Part shown: in pieces, positions 9,203 to 16,468 of the stretch
Layout: every line of letters starts with the position of its first letter
How positions within the stretch are numbered: position 1 is the stretch's first letter
Source of the DNA: Minwuia sp.
GTDB lineage: Bacteria; Pseudomonadota; Alphaproteobacteria; Minwuiales; Minwuiaceae
NCBI GenBank assembly: GCA_029213165.1
Contig: JARGNO010000017.1
Span: 1 to 64,000, forward strand
Length of the DNA: 64,000 nucleotides
Reading direction: 5' to 3'
The notes under the pieces: generated by a model
The model's input: the letters and a program-made list of their open reading frames with translations, nothing else
Database searches by the model: none
What the model was told of the DNA's origin: nothing
Translations under genes and position numbers: made by a program

Positions 9203-10321
9203 ATGGCGATCATGACCAATCCGGAGACCGATGTGCTGGCAAACCCCTGGCGCGGGCGCGGCCTGCCGCAGGAAATCCTGACGGACGGAAACATGGCCGA
9301 CGGCCAGGTGGTGACCGACGCGCAGGCCGCGCAGAGGCTGTTCGCGCTCTGCCCCGCAGCCCATCGGACGCCACTGCTGGACCGGCCCGATCTGGCGCGG
9401 GAACTCGGGATCGGCAGCCTGTGGCTGAAGGATGAGCGTTCGCGCATGGGACTGGGAAGCTTCAAGGCACTTGGGGCCGCCTTCGCCATTGCGCGCGCGG
9501 CAGACAATGCGGTTCAGGCCGGCGCGGCGACACGGCATGAAACGGCGCTGTCCGGCACAACCTTTGTCTGTGCCAGCGCAGGCAATCACGGACTTTCGAT
9601 GGCGGCGGGTGCAGCCCTGTTCGGTGCCGCCGCCGTGGTCCTGCTGGCCGAAACCGTACCGGAAGGTTTCGCCGACCGCCTGCGTGCCAGAGGGGCCCGG
9701 GTGATCCGTCACGGCGCGGTCTACGAGGACAGCATGGCGGAGGCGATGCGGCTGGCAGAGACAGAAGGCTGGAACCTGCTCTCCGACAGCAGTTGGGTCG
9801 GCTACAGCACCCCTGCCCTGGATGTCATGGAGGGGTATCTGATCATGGGGGCGGAGGTCGCGGCAGAGACACCGGAGCCACCCACCCACATCTTCCTGCA
9901 GGCCGGTGTCGGCGGCATGGCGGCAGCCGCGACAGCGGCGGCGCGCGCAGCCTGGGGCGATGCACCGCAGATCATCGTCGTGGAACCATCGCGGGCACCG
10001 GCCCTGCTCGAAAGCATTCGTGCCGGGCGACCCGTGACCACCAGTGGTGACGCGTCCTGCATGGGCCGGCTGGACTGCAAGGAGCCTTCTCATCTGGCAT
10101 TGAAGTATCTCGCGCAGACGGCTGATCTCTTCATGACCGTGACTGATGCGGAGGCCGATGAAACAACCGCATGGCTGACCGGGGCCGGGATCACCTCCAG
10201 CCCCTCCGGCACCGGTGGTCTGAGCGGATTGAGGCAGGCGATCAGGTCACCTGAAACATTCAGGCCCGGCGCAGGTTCGAGGGTCCTTGTCTATGTCTCG
10301 GAAGGGGCAGCGGATGACTGA
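9203..10321 (+). CDS. PLP-dependent ammonia-lyase (diaminopropionate ammonia-lyase/EutB-like)
   Basis: 372 residues of fold-type II PLP enzyme. The Schiff-base lysine is K88 in GLGSFKALG, the substrate loop is ASAGNHG, and GVGGMAAA follows in the second half. The motif WVGYSTPALDVMEGY matches diaminopropionate ammonia-lyases better than biosynthetic threonine dehydratase, and the length is close to that family. ATG 9203 is chosen because AAGGGA lies four bases upstream; ATGs at 9185 and 9212 are alternatives. The frame is open far upstream, but only as antisense to the hydratase gene. Its last eight bases overlap the M24 peptidase gene, so the two are translationally coupled. The true substrate (diaminopropionate, hydroxyectoine product or another amino acid) is undecided. 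Confidence 0.78.
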   Translation: MAIMTNPETDVLANPWRGRGLPQEILTDGNMADGQVVTDAQAAQRLFALCPAAHRTPLLDRPDLARELGIGSLWLKDERSRMGLGSFKALGAAFAIARAADNAVQAGAATRHETALSGTTFVCASAGNHGLSMAAGAALFGAAAVVLLAETVPEGFADRLRARGARVIRHGAVYEDSMAEAMRLAETEGWNLLSDSSWVGYSTPALDVMEGYLIMGAEVAAETPEPPTHIFLQAGVGGMAAAATAAARAAWGDAPQIIVVEPSRAPALLESIRAGRPVTTSGDASCMGRLDCKEPSHLALKYLAQTADLFMTVTDAEADETTAWLTGAGITSSPSGTGGLSGLRQAIRSPETFRPGAGSRVLVYVSEGAADD

Positions 10322-11462
10322 GCCAGACTTCCCGAACGCGGAGTTCGAGCAGCGTCTGATCCGCGCCCAGCGCGCCATGAAGGTCGCCGGTCTGGATGCC
10401 ATGTTCTTCACGACCGAGACGGAAGTTCGCTACTTCACCGGCTTCCGCACCCTGTTCTGGCAGAGTCCGACACGGCCCTGGTTCCTTGTTGTGCCCGGCG
10501 ACGGCAAGCCCGTCGCCATCGTGCCGGAGATCGGGGCCGCACTGATGGCCGGGACCTGGGTCGACGACATTCGGACGTGGGCATCGCCGCACGCGACTGA
10601 CGACGGGGTCAGCCTGCTGGGCGATGCCCTGAAACCCTTCGCGACAGTGGGCATGCCGATGGGGCGGGAGAGCAGCCTGCGCATGGCACTGACGGACTTC
10701 GACCGGTTGCGGAACAGCCTGCCAGGCACATGTTTCACCGACTGCACGCCACTGGTGCGGGACCTGCGAATGGTGAAATCGGAGGCGGAGGTCGCCGTAT
10801 TGCGGCGCATCTGCGGCATGGCTTCCGACGCCTTCGGTCAGGCCGCGGACCTGTTTCACATCGGCCAGCCCCTGTCGGAGGCTTTCCGGGCATTTCGCAT
10901 CGCACTGCTGCAGGCCGGGGCCGACGACGTGCCCTATCTGGTGGGCGGGGCAGGTCCGGGCGGCTATCCGGACGTGATCTCGCCCCCCGGTGCGCGTCCG
11001 ATGCAGCCCGGCGACGTGCTGATGCTGGACACCGGGGCCACCCTGCGGGGCTACCATTGCGACTTCGACCGCAACTTCGCCTTCGGCCAGGCGGACGAGA
11101 CCGCCCGTGCAGGCTATCGCACCCTGCATCGCGCCACCGAGGCGGCACTTGCCGTGGCGCGCCCTGGCGTGACCTGCGCCGAACTGCATCGCGCGATGCA
11201 GGCGGTCATCGGCCAGGATACCGGCGATGTCGGGCGCTATGGTCATGGTCTCGGGATGCAACTGACCGAATCGCCATCGGTCATCGGCTTTGATGAGACC
11301 GTGATGCGTCCCGGCATGGTCATGACCCTGGAGCCCAGCATGGTCCTGGGCAAAGGCCGGATCATGGTGCATGAGGAAAACCTGGTGATCCGCGACGGTG
11401 AACCCGAACTCCTGTCGCGGCGCGCGCCAGCCGAACTGCCGGTACTGGAGGCCACGACATGA
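10314..11462 (+). CDS. M24-family metallopeptidase (Xaa-Pro dipeptidase/DoeA-like)
   Basis: 382 residues with an N-terminal creatinase-like domain and a C-terminal pita-bread domain. The five metal ligands are recognisable: D239 (LDTGA), D250 (HCDFDR), H311 (YGHGLG), E340 (TLEPSM) and E354 (VHEENL). The family includes Xaa-Pro peptidases, creatinases and the ectoine hydrolase DoeA. The start at ATG 10314 has GAAGGGG upstream and overlaps the lyase gene by eight bases. The 3' end overlaps the next gene by four bases. Placement between an EutB-like lyase and an EutA-like racemase favours hydrolysis of an N-acyl or cyclic amino acid, which is an inference from context. Confidence 0.85.
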   Translation: MTEPDFPNAEFEQRLIRAQRAMKVAGLDAMFFTTETEVRYFTGFRTLFWQSPTRPWFLVVPGDGKPVAIVPEIGAALMAGTWVDDIRTWASPHATDDGVSLLGDALKPFATVGMPMGRESSLRMALTDFDRLRNSLPGTCFTDCTPLVRDLRMVKSEAEVAVLRRICGMASDAFGQAADLFHIGQPLSEAFRAFRIALLQAGADDVPYLVGGAGPGGYPDVISPPGARPMQPGDVLMLDTGATLRGYHCDFDRNFAFGQADETARAGYRTLHRATEAALAVARPGVTCAELHRAMQAVIGQDTGDVGRYGHGLGMQLTESPSVIGFDETVMRPGMVMTLEPSMVLGKGRIMVHEENLVIRDGEPELLSRRAPAELPVLEATT

Positions 11463-12202
11463 GCCTTTCCCATCAGCTTGATGGCGGCGCGGGCGCGCGG
11501 GCGCGGTTCGGGCTTGTGGTGCTGCAGAACGATGAAACGATGGAACCGGAACTGGCGCCGATGTTCAGCCAGCCCGGCGTCGCGCTGTATCACAGCCGTA
11601 TCCCCAGCGGCCTGGCGGTCACCCCTGAATCGCTGATGCAGATGAAGGCGGAGTTGCCGCAGGTCGCTGCACTGCTGCCATCGGCCAGCCCACTGACGGT
11701 CGTCGGCTATGGCTGCACGTCAGGGGCCACGATCATCGGCCGGCAACTGGTCAGTGTGCTGATCCGGCAGGTCCACCCGGATGCGCTGACCACGGACCCG
11801 ATCACAGCCGTACTGGCCGCCACCGCGCATCTGGGTATCCGACGCATCGGTTTCATCACGCCCTATGTGGCGGAGGTGTCAGAGGCCATGCGCAACCTGC
11901 TGCAGCGGAACGGGCTGGAGATCGCCGCCTTTGCATCCTTCGAGCAGGCGGAGGAAGCGACCGTTGCACGGATAACCCCCGAAAGCCTGCTGGAAGCCAT
12001 CTGCGACATGGCCAACGATGCGGAGATGGATGGGGTATTCGTGTCCTGCACCAACCTGCGCAGCCTTTCGGTCATCGCCGAAGCGGAAGCGCGGATCGGC
12101 AAGCCGGTGCTGAGCAGCAACCAGGTGCTTGGCTGGCACATGCTGCGCCTCGCCGGTCTGGACGCGGCCCGGAACAGGATCGGCACCCTGTTCAGCGACT
12201 GA
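11459..12202 (+). CDS. Asp/Glu racemase-superfamily protein (EutA/maleate isomerase-like)
   Basis: 247 residues with the two-cysteine active site of the aspartate/glutamate racemase, maleate isomerase and arylmalonate decarboxylase superfamily. C86 lies in YGCTSGATIIG and C197 in FVSCTNLRS. EutA of ectoine-utilisation clusters belongs to this family. The gene begins inside the last codons of the M24 peptidase gene (ATGA overlap), making a three-gene coupled operon at 9203-12202. The nearby EutC- and DoeB-type genes found in complete ectoine clusters are missing, as is a dedicated transporter, so the substrate remains open. Confidence 0.82.
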   Translation: MSLSHQLDGGAGARARFGLVVLQNDETMEPELAPMFSQPGVALYHSRIPSGLAVTPESLMQMKAELPQVAALLPSASPLTVVGYGCTSGATIIGRQLVSVLIRQVHPDALTTDPITAVLAATAHLGIRRIGFITPYVAEVSEAMRNLLQRNGLEIAAFASFEQAEEATVARITPESLLEAICDMANDAEMDGVFVSCTNLRSLSVIAEAEARIGKPVLSSNQVLGWHMLRLAGLDAARNRIGTLFSD

Positions 12203-12292
12203 ACGGCTGCTCCGCAGGGGCTTTTGTCGCATTGGTCCGGCACTTCGGGCTATGTAGAGACAGCTTCTTTTCGAAACGGGACCGGTCAGCAG

Positions 12293-13084
12293 ATGGAACA
12301 GGTCAATATCGTCACCCTGAAGTGGGGCGACCGCTATCCGGCGCTGTTCGTGAACCGCCTGCACAGGGCCGTTGCACGCAACCTGAAACGCCCGTTCCGG
12401 TTCCTGTGCTTCACGGAGGACCCGAGTGGACTGGACGCGGGGATCGAGGCCTTTCCCCTGCCCGACATCAGGATGCCGGAGAGCCACTACTACACACCCT
12501 GGATGAAGCTTGGCCTGTTCCAGACCGGCATGGGCAACATGCAGGGCGAATGCCTGTTCCTGGATCTCGACCTGCTGATCATCGACAACATCGACTGCTT
12601 CTTCGAGTACATGCCGGGCAAGCGCTGCATCATCCACAACTGGATCCAGGGCCATCACGTATTCAAGAAACGTCCCGATGTCGGCAATTCATCCGTGTTC
12701 CGCTGGACCGCCGGGACGACGCAATTCATCGTCGACAAGTTCTATGCGGAGGCCGAATGGGCGATGGCCAATTTCCGCCCGCCGCAGACCTATCTGACCT
12801 ACGGTCTGGGGGAGAAACACTACTGGCCTGCGGAATGGGCCACCAGCTTCAAGCGGCACGCCATTCCCACCTTTCCGCTGAACCTGTTGAAGGTGCCGCA
12901 GATCCCGCCGGGCACCCGCATTCTGGTGTTTCACGGCTTTCCCGACCCGGATCAGGCGCTTGAGGGATACCGGCCGAAGGGACGGCCGCACCGGCACTGC
13001 CTGCCGACCCCCTGGATCACCGACTACTGGGACGATGGCCCGGAACCCCGGACAAGCGGGTCGGTCACCAGCGACACACCATGA
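12293..13084 (+). CDS. Probable glycosyltransferase with DxD motif
   Basis: 263 residues. Features suggesting a GT-A-type glycosyltransferase are the N-terminal strand NIVTLKWGDRY, the region FRFLCFTEDP, and LFLDLDLLI with D91-x-D93 as metal/nucleotide-sugar ligand. IHNWIQGHH and ILVFHGFPDP resemble later substrate-binding strands of family-8-like enzymes. The ATG at 12293 has no good ribosome-binding site, but the sequence upstream of it looks non-coding. The gene ends in a four-base overlap with an FkbM-type methyltransferase, so the two probably act on the same glycan or metabolite. No other sugar-assembly genes are nearby. Confidence 0.65.
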   Translation: MEQVNIVTLKWGDRYPALFVNRLHRAVARNLKRPFRFLCFTEDPSGLDAGIEAFPLPDIRMPESHYYTPWMKLGLFQTGMGNMQGECLFLDLDLLIIDNIDCFFEYMPGKRCIIHNWIQGHHVFKKRPDVGNSSVFRWTAGTTQFIVDKFYAEAEWAMANFRPPQTYLTYGLGEKHYWPAEWATSFKRHAIPTFPLNLLKVPQIPPGTRILVFHGFPDPDQALEGYRPKGRPHRHCLPTPWITDYWDDGPEPRTSGSVTSDTP

Positions 13085-13854
13085 TCAGGCGGATCAAGCG
13101 CGCCCTGGGTATCAGGTTCTCCCTGAAGGCGCTTGCCCGGAACCCGGCGATCTATCTGCGCCAGTGGCGTCTGCCCGACGTCAGCTTTGCCGATCTGGTC
13201 AAAGACGCCATGGCTTCCGATGCTGCGCTGACCCTGGTCCAGGTCGGCGCCAACGACGGCGCGACCAATGACCCCGTGGGCAAACTGCTGCACGGCAATC
13301 CCGGGCGCTTTCAGGCTGCGCTGCTGATCGAACCCCAGGGACCGGCCTTCGCCCGCCTCGCGGTCCGCTATGCCGATGTGCCGCAAGTCAGATGCCTGCA
13401 GGCCGCCATCGACCGGAAGACCGGTGAGCGGACCCTGTTCACGCTGGATCGCGAGGCGGCTTCGGAAAGGCTTGGCCGCACGGTCTCCGATGGCGTCGCC
13501 TCCTTCGACCGGGACCACCTCGTCTGGATCCTGCAAACCTATGATCCGGCGATCTCGCAGCCCGAAATGGCCGAACTCATCCAGGCAACGCATGTACCGG
13601 TCGTGACGCTGCCGCAGGCACTGGAACAGGCAGCGATCACACCACCGCCGACCATCATGCTGATCGATACGGAAGGCTATGACGGCGCGATCATCCACAT
13701 GATGGCGGAGGCCGGGATCTGGCCGCGCCTGATCCAGTACGAGCACAAGCATCTGGACGCACCCGAACGGCGCACCGTTGCCCGGCTGCTGCTGCTCAAC
13801 GGCTACCGGCTGCGGGCAGATCATGCCGACGCATGGGGCTGGCGCGAGGCCTGA
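13081..13854 (+). CDS. FkbM-family methyltransferase
   Basis: 257 residues. The SAM motif VQVGANDG is at residues 53-60, with IEPQGPAF after it as the adenosyl-binding acidic strand, and LIDTEGYD is the FkbM-type motif near residue 195. FkbM enzymes O-methylate sugars, polyketides and other hydroxylated products. The start codon overlaps the stop of the preceding glycosyltransferase-like gene (ATGA), so the two are translationally coupled. The N-terminus is basic (MIRRIKRALGIRF) with no signal peptide. The acceptor molecule is unknown; modification of a surface glycan is the simplest guess. Confidence 0.8.
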   Translation: MIRRIKRALGIRFSLKALARNPAIYLRQWRLPDVSFADLVKDAMASDAALTLVQVGANDGATNDPVGKLLHGNPGRFQAALLIEPQGPAFARLAVRYADVPQVRCLQAAIDRKTGERTLFTLDREAASERLGRTVSDGVASFDRDHLVWILQTYDPAISQPEMAELIQATHVPVVTLPQALEQAAITPPPTIMLIDTEGYDGAIIHMMAEAGIWPRLIQYEHKHLDAPERRTVARLLLLNGYRLRADHADAWGWREA

Positions 13855-13921
13855 GCGTCGGCACGCTTGCCAGCCGCCTCACGTGCGTTAGATTCCCGCA
13901 GATGCATTGGGGGAGGAAACC

Positions 13922-14764
13922 ATGAAATTCGGCGTGATGATGTTTGCCACGGACTATTCGATCAGTCCGGCAAAGCTGGCTGTGGAAGCGGAAGCACGGG
14001 GCTTTGACTCCATGTGGATGCCGGAGCATTCGCATATCCCGGCCTCCCGGCTGTCACCATGGCCCGGCGGCGCTGATCTGCCGAAGCAGTATTATGACGT
14101 GATCGACCCCTTTGTTGCCCTGGCCTCCGCTGCGTCAGTCACCAGCAAGCTGCTGCTCGGCACCGGCATCTGCCTTGTGGTGCAGCGCGACCCGCTGCAA
14201 CTGGCGAAGGAAGTCGCGTCACTAGACCTGATTTCGAACGGGCGTTTCATGCTCGGCATCGGTGGTGGCTGGAACGCCGAGGAAATGGCCAACCACGGCA
14301 CCACCGACTTCAAGTCCCGCTTCAAGCTGATGCGTGAACGGGTCGAGGCCATGAAGATGATCTGGACCCAGGACAAGGCCGAGTACCACGGGGAGTTCGT
14401 GGACTTCGATCCCGTGATGACCTGGCCGAAGCCGGTGCAGAAACCCCACCCCCCGATCATTGTCGGCGGTGGCTTCCCGGTCGGCGCGAAACGCGCGATC
14501 CGCTACGGCGACGGCTGGATGCCGATCGACGGGCGCGGCTGGGACATCATGGAAAGCCTGTCGCAGTTCCGGCAGATGGCGGCCGCGGAAGGCCGCGAGC
14601 CGGACGACCTGCCCGTCAGCATCTTCGCCGCCTCCCAGAAGCCCGAACGCATCGCCACCTACCGTGACGCAGGTGTCGAGCGTCTGGTCTTCGGCCTGCC
14701 CTCCGAGGGCGAGGACAAGATCATCCCGATGCTCGACGACCTGGCGAAGCTGATGGCGGTGTGA
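13922..14764 (+). CDS. LLM-class (luciferase-like) oxidoreductase, F420-type subfamily
   Basis: 280 residues of the bacterial luciferase-like TIM-barrel family. It begins MKFGVMMFATDYSI and contains WMPEHSHIP, LLLGTGICL, GIGGGWNAEEM and the late strand PPIIVGGGFP, all usual for the F420/FMN-dependent LLM branch. Members oxidise or reduce small organic molecules with F420 or FMN. Whether this organism makes F420 cannot be judged from the window, and many proteobacterial members probably use FMN. The strong ribosome-binding site GGGGGAGG lies just before ATG 13922, which is preferred over the in-frame ATG at 13907. The gene is followed at once by a convergent toxin-like gene. Confidence 0.87.
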   Translation: MKFGVMMFATDYSISPAKLAVEAEARGFDSMWMPEHSHIPASRLSPWPGGADLPKQYYDVIDPFVALASAASVTSKLLLGTGICLVVQRDPLQLAKEVASLDLISNGRFMLGIGGGWNAEEMANHGTTDFKSRFKLMRERVEAMKMIWTQDKAEYHGEFVDFDPVMTWPKPVQKPHPPIIVGGGFPVGAKRAIRYGDGWMPIDGRGWDIMESLSQFRQMAAAEGREPDDLPVSIFAASQKPERIATYRDAGVERLVFGLPSEGEDKIIPMLDDLAKLMAV

Positions 14765-14778
14765 CGGAATTCGCCGGT

Positions 14779-15363
14779 TCAGGTCTTCAATTGGCCGTCA
14801 GGCACCCGGAAAACGCCCTTGATACAATCGTGGTTGCGAACGCAGATCTGGATATGGGTCTTGCTCGGGAAGCCCGCGTTTTCATAGGCGGGTTCACCTT
14901 CGGCGAAGACACCCTTTACGGAATCGAATGACTGCTCTCCGGAATCATCTCTGAGCCGGTGTACCGTATTGATGACCGCACAATCGAGATATCGCTGCAG
15001 CAGGTCCGCGCTGCCCTTGTTCTGCGGCAACTCCGCTTCTGCAGCTTTGGCGGCGCTCACAAGAAAATCGTATCCACGTTGCACCTGCTGAACCCCGGAA
15101 ACAGTGGTCAGATCGAGGCAAAAACCAAGATCAATGACCGCGCCCACCACTGCAGGTGAGGAGGACTCGTCTCTCCGGCCTATTTGCTCTTTGGCGAATT
15201 CCAATCCACGGCGAGGGTTCGATTCCCAGAAATATATGCCCGATCCAAGCCAGTCGAACCGGTTCTCGCTCCTCTCGAACGCATCGCCTCGTACAAGTCG
15301 CTCCGCCACAGTGTCCGTACAACCGTGATAGCCGAGTACAAATGAGGCACTCAGACGATGCAC
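14779..15363 (-). CDS. ADP-ribosyltransferase-fold protein, probable toxin of a toxin-antitoxin pair
   Basis: 194 residues from a GTG at 15363. The N-terminus has GYHGCTD (H13), then DWLGSGIYFWE (Y44), and near the C-terminus KTHIQICVRN. This H, then Y, then acidic/Q arrangement recalls DUF3990-like members of the ADP-ribosyltransferase superfamily; E155 or E157 could serve as the third residue. The start lies one base after the stop of a 61-residue gene, and the sequence has visibly lower GC than its neighbours, both usual for a mobile toxin-antitoxin pair. Enzyme activity and toxicity are inferred, not shown. No signal peptide or membrane span is evident, so a cytoplasmic target is likely. 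Confidence 0.6.
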   Translation of the reverse strand: MHRLSASFVLGYHGCTDTVAERLVRGDAFERSENRFDWLGSGIYFWESNPRRGLEFAKEQIGRRDESSSPAVVGAVIDLGFCLDLTTVSGVQQVQRGYDFLVSAAKAAEAELPQNKGSADLLQRYLDCAVINTVHRLRDDSGEQSFDSVKGVFAEGEPAYENAGFPSKTHIQICVRNHDCIKGVFRVPDGQLKT

Positions 15364-15364
15364 T

Positions 15365-15550
15365 TCAACGATAGTTCTTCGTAAGATTGCCAGTTTTGGT
15401 ATGCGTCCCTAGTCGAATCAGGAAATTCAACGCCGACTGGCGAGAGGACGTGACTTCCTTCGTAAGCTTCTCAGCGCTTGCAACAAACCTACGCGTATCG
15501 TCGGGCGTCAATTCGGTCGCAGCGAAACGTGGCTCAGGGTTCTTTGGCAT
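15365..15550 (-). CDS. Small protein, probable antitoxin of the 14779-15363 toxin
   Basis: 61 residues, charged, with a central helix-rich stretch and the C-terminal pattern ALNFLIRLGTHTKTGNLTK. The family is not one I can name, but short proteins ending this way are often encoded directly before genes of the downstream protein's type. AAGGA lies seven bases before ATG 15550. The stop is separated from the downstream GTG start by a single base, so expression is coupled. Its promoter and an overlapping perfect inverted repeat sit just upstream, as expected if it represses its own operon. An antitoxin role is inferred from position and size only. Confidence 0.55.
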   Translation of the reverse strand: MPKNPEPRFAATELTPDDTRRFVASAEKLTKEVTSSRQSALNFLIRLGTHTKTGNLTKNYR

Positions 15551-15557
15551 GATTCAG

Positions 15558-15605
15558 TCCTTGGGACGGGCAGTGCATTATGCCCGTCCCCCGGTAACAA
15601 CTCAA
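15558..15605 (-). promoter_or_regulatory. Promoter with overlapping palindromic operator for the toxin-antitoxin pair
   Basis: On the minus strand, TTGAGT (15605-15600) and CATAAT (15582-15577) are separated by 17 bases, a good sigma-70 match. A perfect 10-bp inverted repeat, GGGACGGGCA/TGCCCGTCCC (15563-15572 and 15581-15590), overlaps the -10 box and the expected start point. The -35 box overlaps the stop codon of the upstream DUF1150 gene. Autoregulation is the likely reading. The stem could also form an RNA hairpin after the DUF1150 gene, but no U-tract follows. Confidence 0.6.
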
Positions 15606-15823
15606 TGCACGTGGACCGGCTGCATCTCGTGCTGGCGGACGGCGATGAAGGCGGTTTCGCGGGTGGGGGCGACGCCGACCTGCTGGCCACTGGCAGAGAA
15701 GATGCCGAAGCCCTTCAGGCCCTGCTCGTTCTCCACCGGCTTGACGTAGGCGATCTGTGGCTGGCCAAGCTGGGCCAGGGCCTCGGGCGTGATCTTGCGG
15801 ACGGCTTCAAACGGGTCAGTCAT
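15602..15823 (-). CDS. DUF1150 family protein
   Basis: 73 residues. The sequence resembles the alphaproteobacterial DUF1150 family, with ITPEALAQLGQPQIAYVKPV in the first half and VGVAPTRETAFIAVRQHEM in the second. Its start overlaps the Hsp20 gene by eight bases, so it is translated with the small heat-shock protein and shares its RpoH promoter. This gene pair is recurrent in alphaproteobacteria. The function is unknown; a role linked to Hsp20 in the heat-shock response is inferred from the coupling. It is soluble, with no signal peptide. Confidence 0.88.
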   Translation of the reverse strand: MTDPFEAVRKITPEALAQLGQPQIAYVKPVENEQGLKGFGIFSASGQQVGVAPTRETAFIAVRQHEMQPVHVH

Positions 15824-16286
15824 GCTCAGCCTCCTTGCCGGGCGTATTGTCGATGACGGAGCGGGATCCGGTCTTGCCGGCCCTGATCCGTATGGTCTTC
15901 ACCAGTGTTTCGGGAACCGGGCGTTCCAGATCGATATGCAGCAGGCCATTGTCGAGTTGCGCGTCACGCACCTCGATCCCCTCGGCCAGCACGAAGGCGC
16001 GCTGGAACTGGCGGGTGGCAATGCCACGATGGAGGAAGATGCGCTCATCCTCATCCTCGGTCCGCCGACCGCGAATGACGAGCTGGTTCTCCTCCACGGT
16101 GACGCTGAGGTCGCCGTCGCCGAAACCCGCGACGGCCAGCGTGATGCGCAATGCATTCTCGCCGGTCTGTTCGATGTTGTAGGGCGGATAGCCATCATTG
16201 GCGGACTTCGCGACCCGGTCGAGCACACGCTCCACATGGTCGAAGCCCAGCAGGTGCGGGCTGTTGAACAGGGACATCCTGGACAT
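15816..16286 (-). CDS. Small heat-shock protein, Hsp20 family
   Basis: 156 residues with an IbpA-type N-terminus (SLFNSPHLLGFDHVERVLD) and an alpha-crystallin domain at about residues 35-130. That domain contains YNIEQTGENALRITLAVAGF, LVIRGRR and the late strand LDNGLLHIDLERPVPE. These ATP-independent chaperones hold unfolding proteins in the cytoplasm. An RpoH-type promoter lies about 95 bases upstream, and AAGGAGA precedes the start. An in-frame ATG nine bases later (16277) is an alternative start. The C-terminal tail includes a possible I-x-I/V anchor region (IRIRAGK). The gene is coupled by overlap to DUF1150 downstream. Confidence 0.93.
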   Translation of the reverse strand: MSRMSLFNSPHLLGFDHVERVLDRVAKSANDGYPPYNIEQTGENALRITLAVAGFGDGDLSVTVEENQLVIRGRRTEDEDERIFLHRGIATRQFQRAFVLAEGIEVRDAQLDNGLLHIDLERPVPETLVKTIRIRAGKTGSRSVIDNTPGKEAEHD

Positions 16287-16378
16287 GTACCGTCATCTCC
16301 TTGTCGGTTAAGCGAGCATGACCGGAGACTTTTCAGCCTCCACCGACGGACCCTGCGATAGGCACCCGTCAGACCTGA

Positions 16379-16406
16379 AAATAAGCCTTCGTCTCAACCA
16401 TTCAAG
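16379..16406 (-). promoter_or_regulatory. RpoH (sigma-32) heat-shock promoter of hsp20-DUF1150
   Basis: On the minus strand, CTTG at 16406-16403 is followed after exactly 17 bases by CTTATTT at 16385-16379. This fits the alphaproteobacterial RpoH consensus CTTG-N17/18-CYTATNT. Transcription would start near 16371, giving an untranslated leader of about 85 bases before the Hsp20 start at 16286. The match in sequence, spacing and position upstream of a heat-shock gene makes this a strong call. Confidence 0.75.
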
Positions 16407-16468
16407 ACAGCAGTCGTGGCAAGGCGCTCACGGCTGTGCTATCGCGCTGGCAGCAAACGCTCCTCCTG

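Noticed and set aside
16287-16371. ROSE-type RNA thermometer in the hsp20 leader
   Set aside because: The leader has a suitable length, but I could not find a convincing anti-Shine-Dalgarno helix to the AAGGAGA site by eye. Folding software would be needed.
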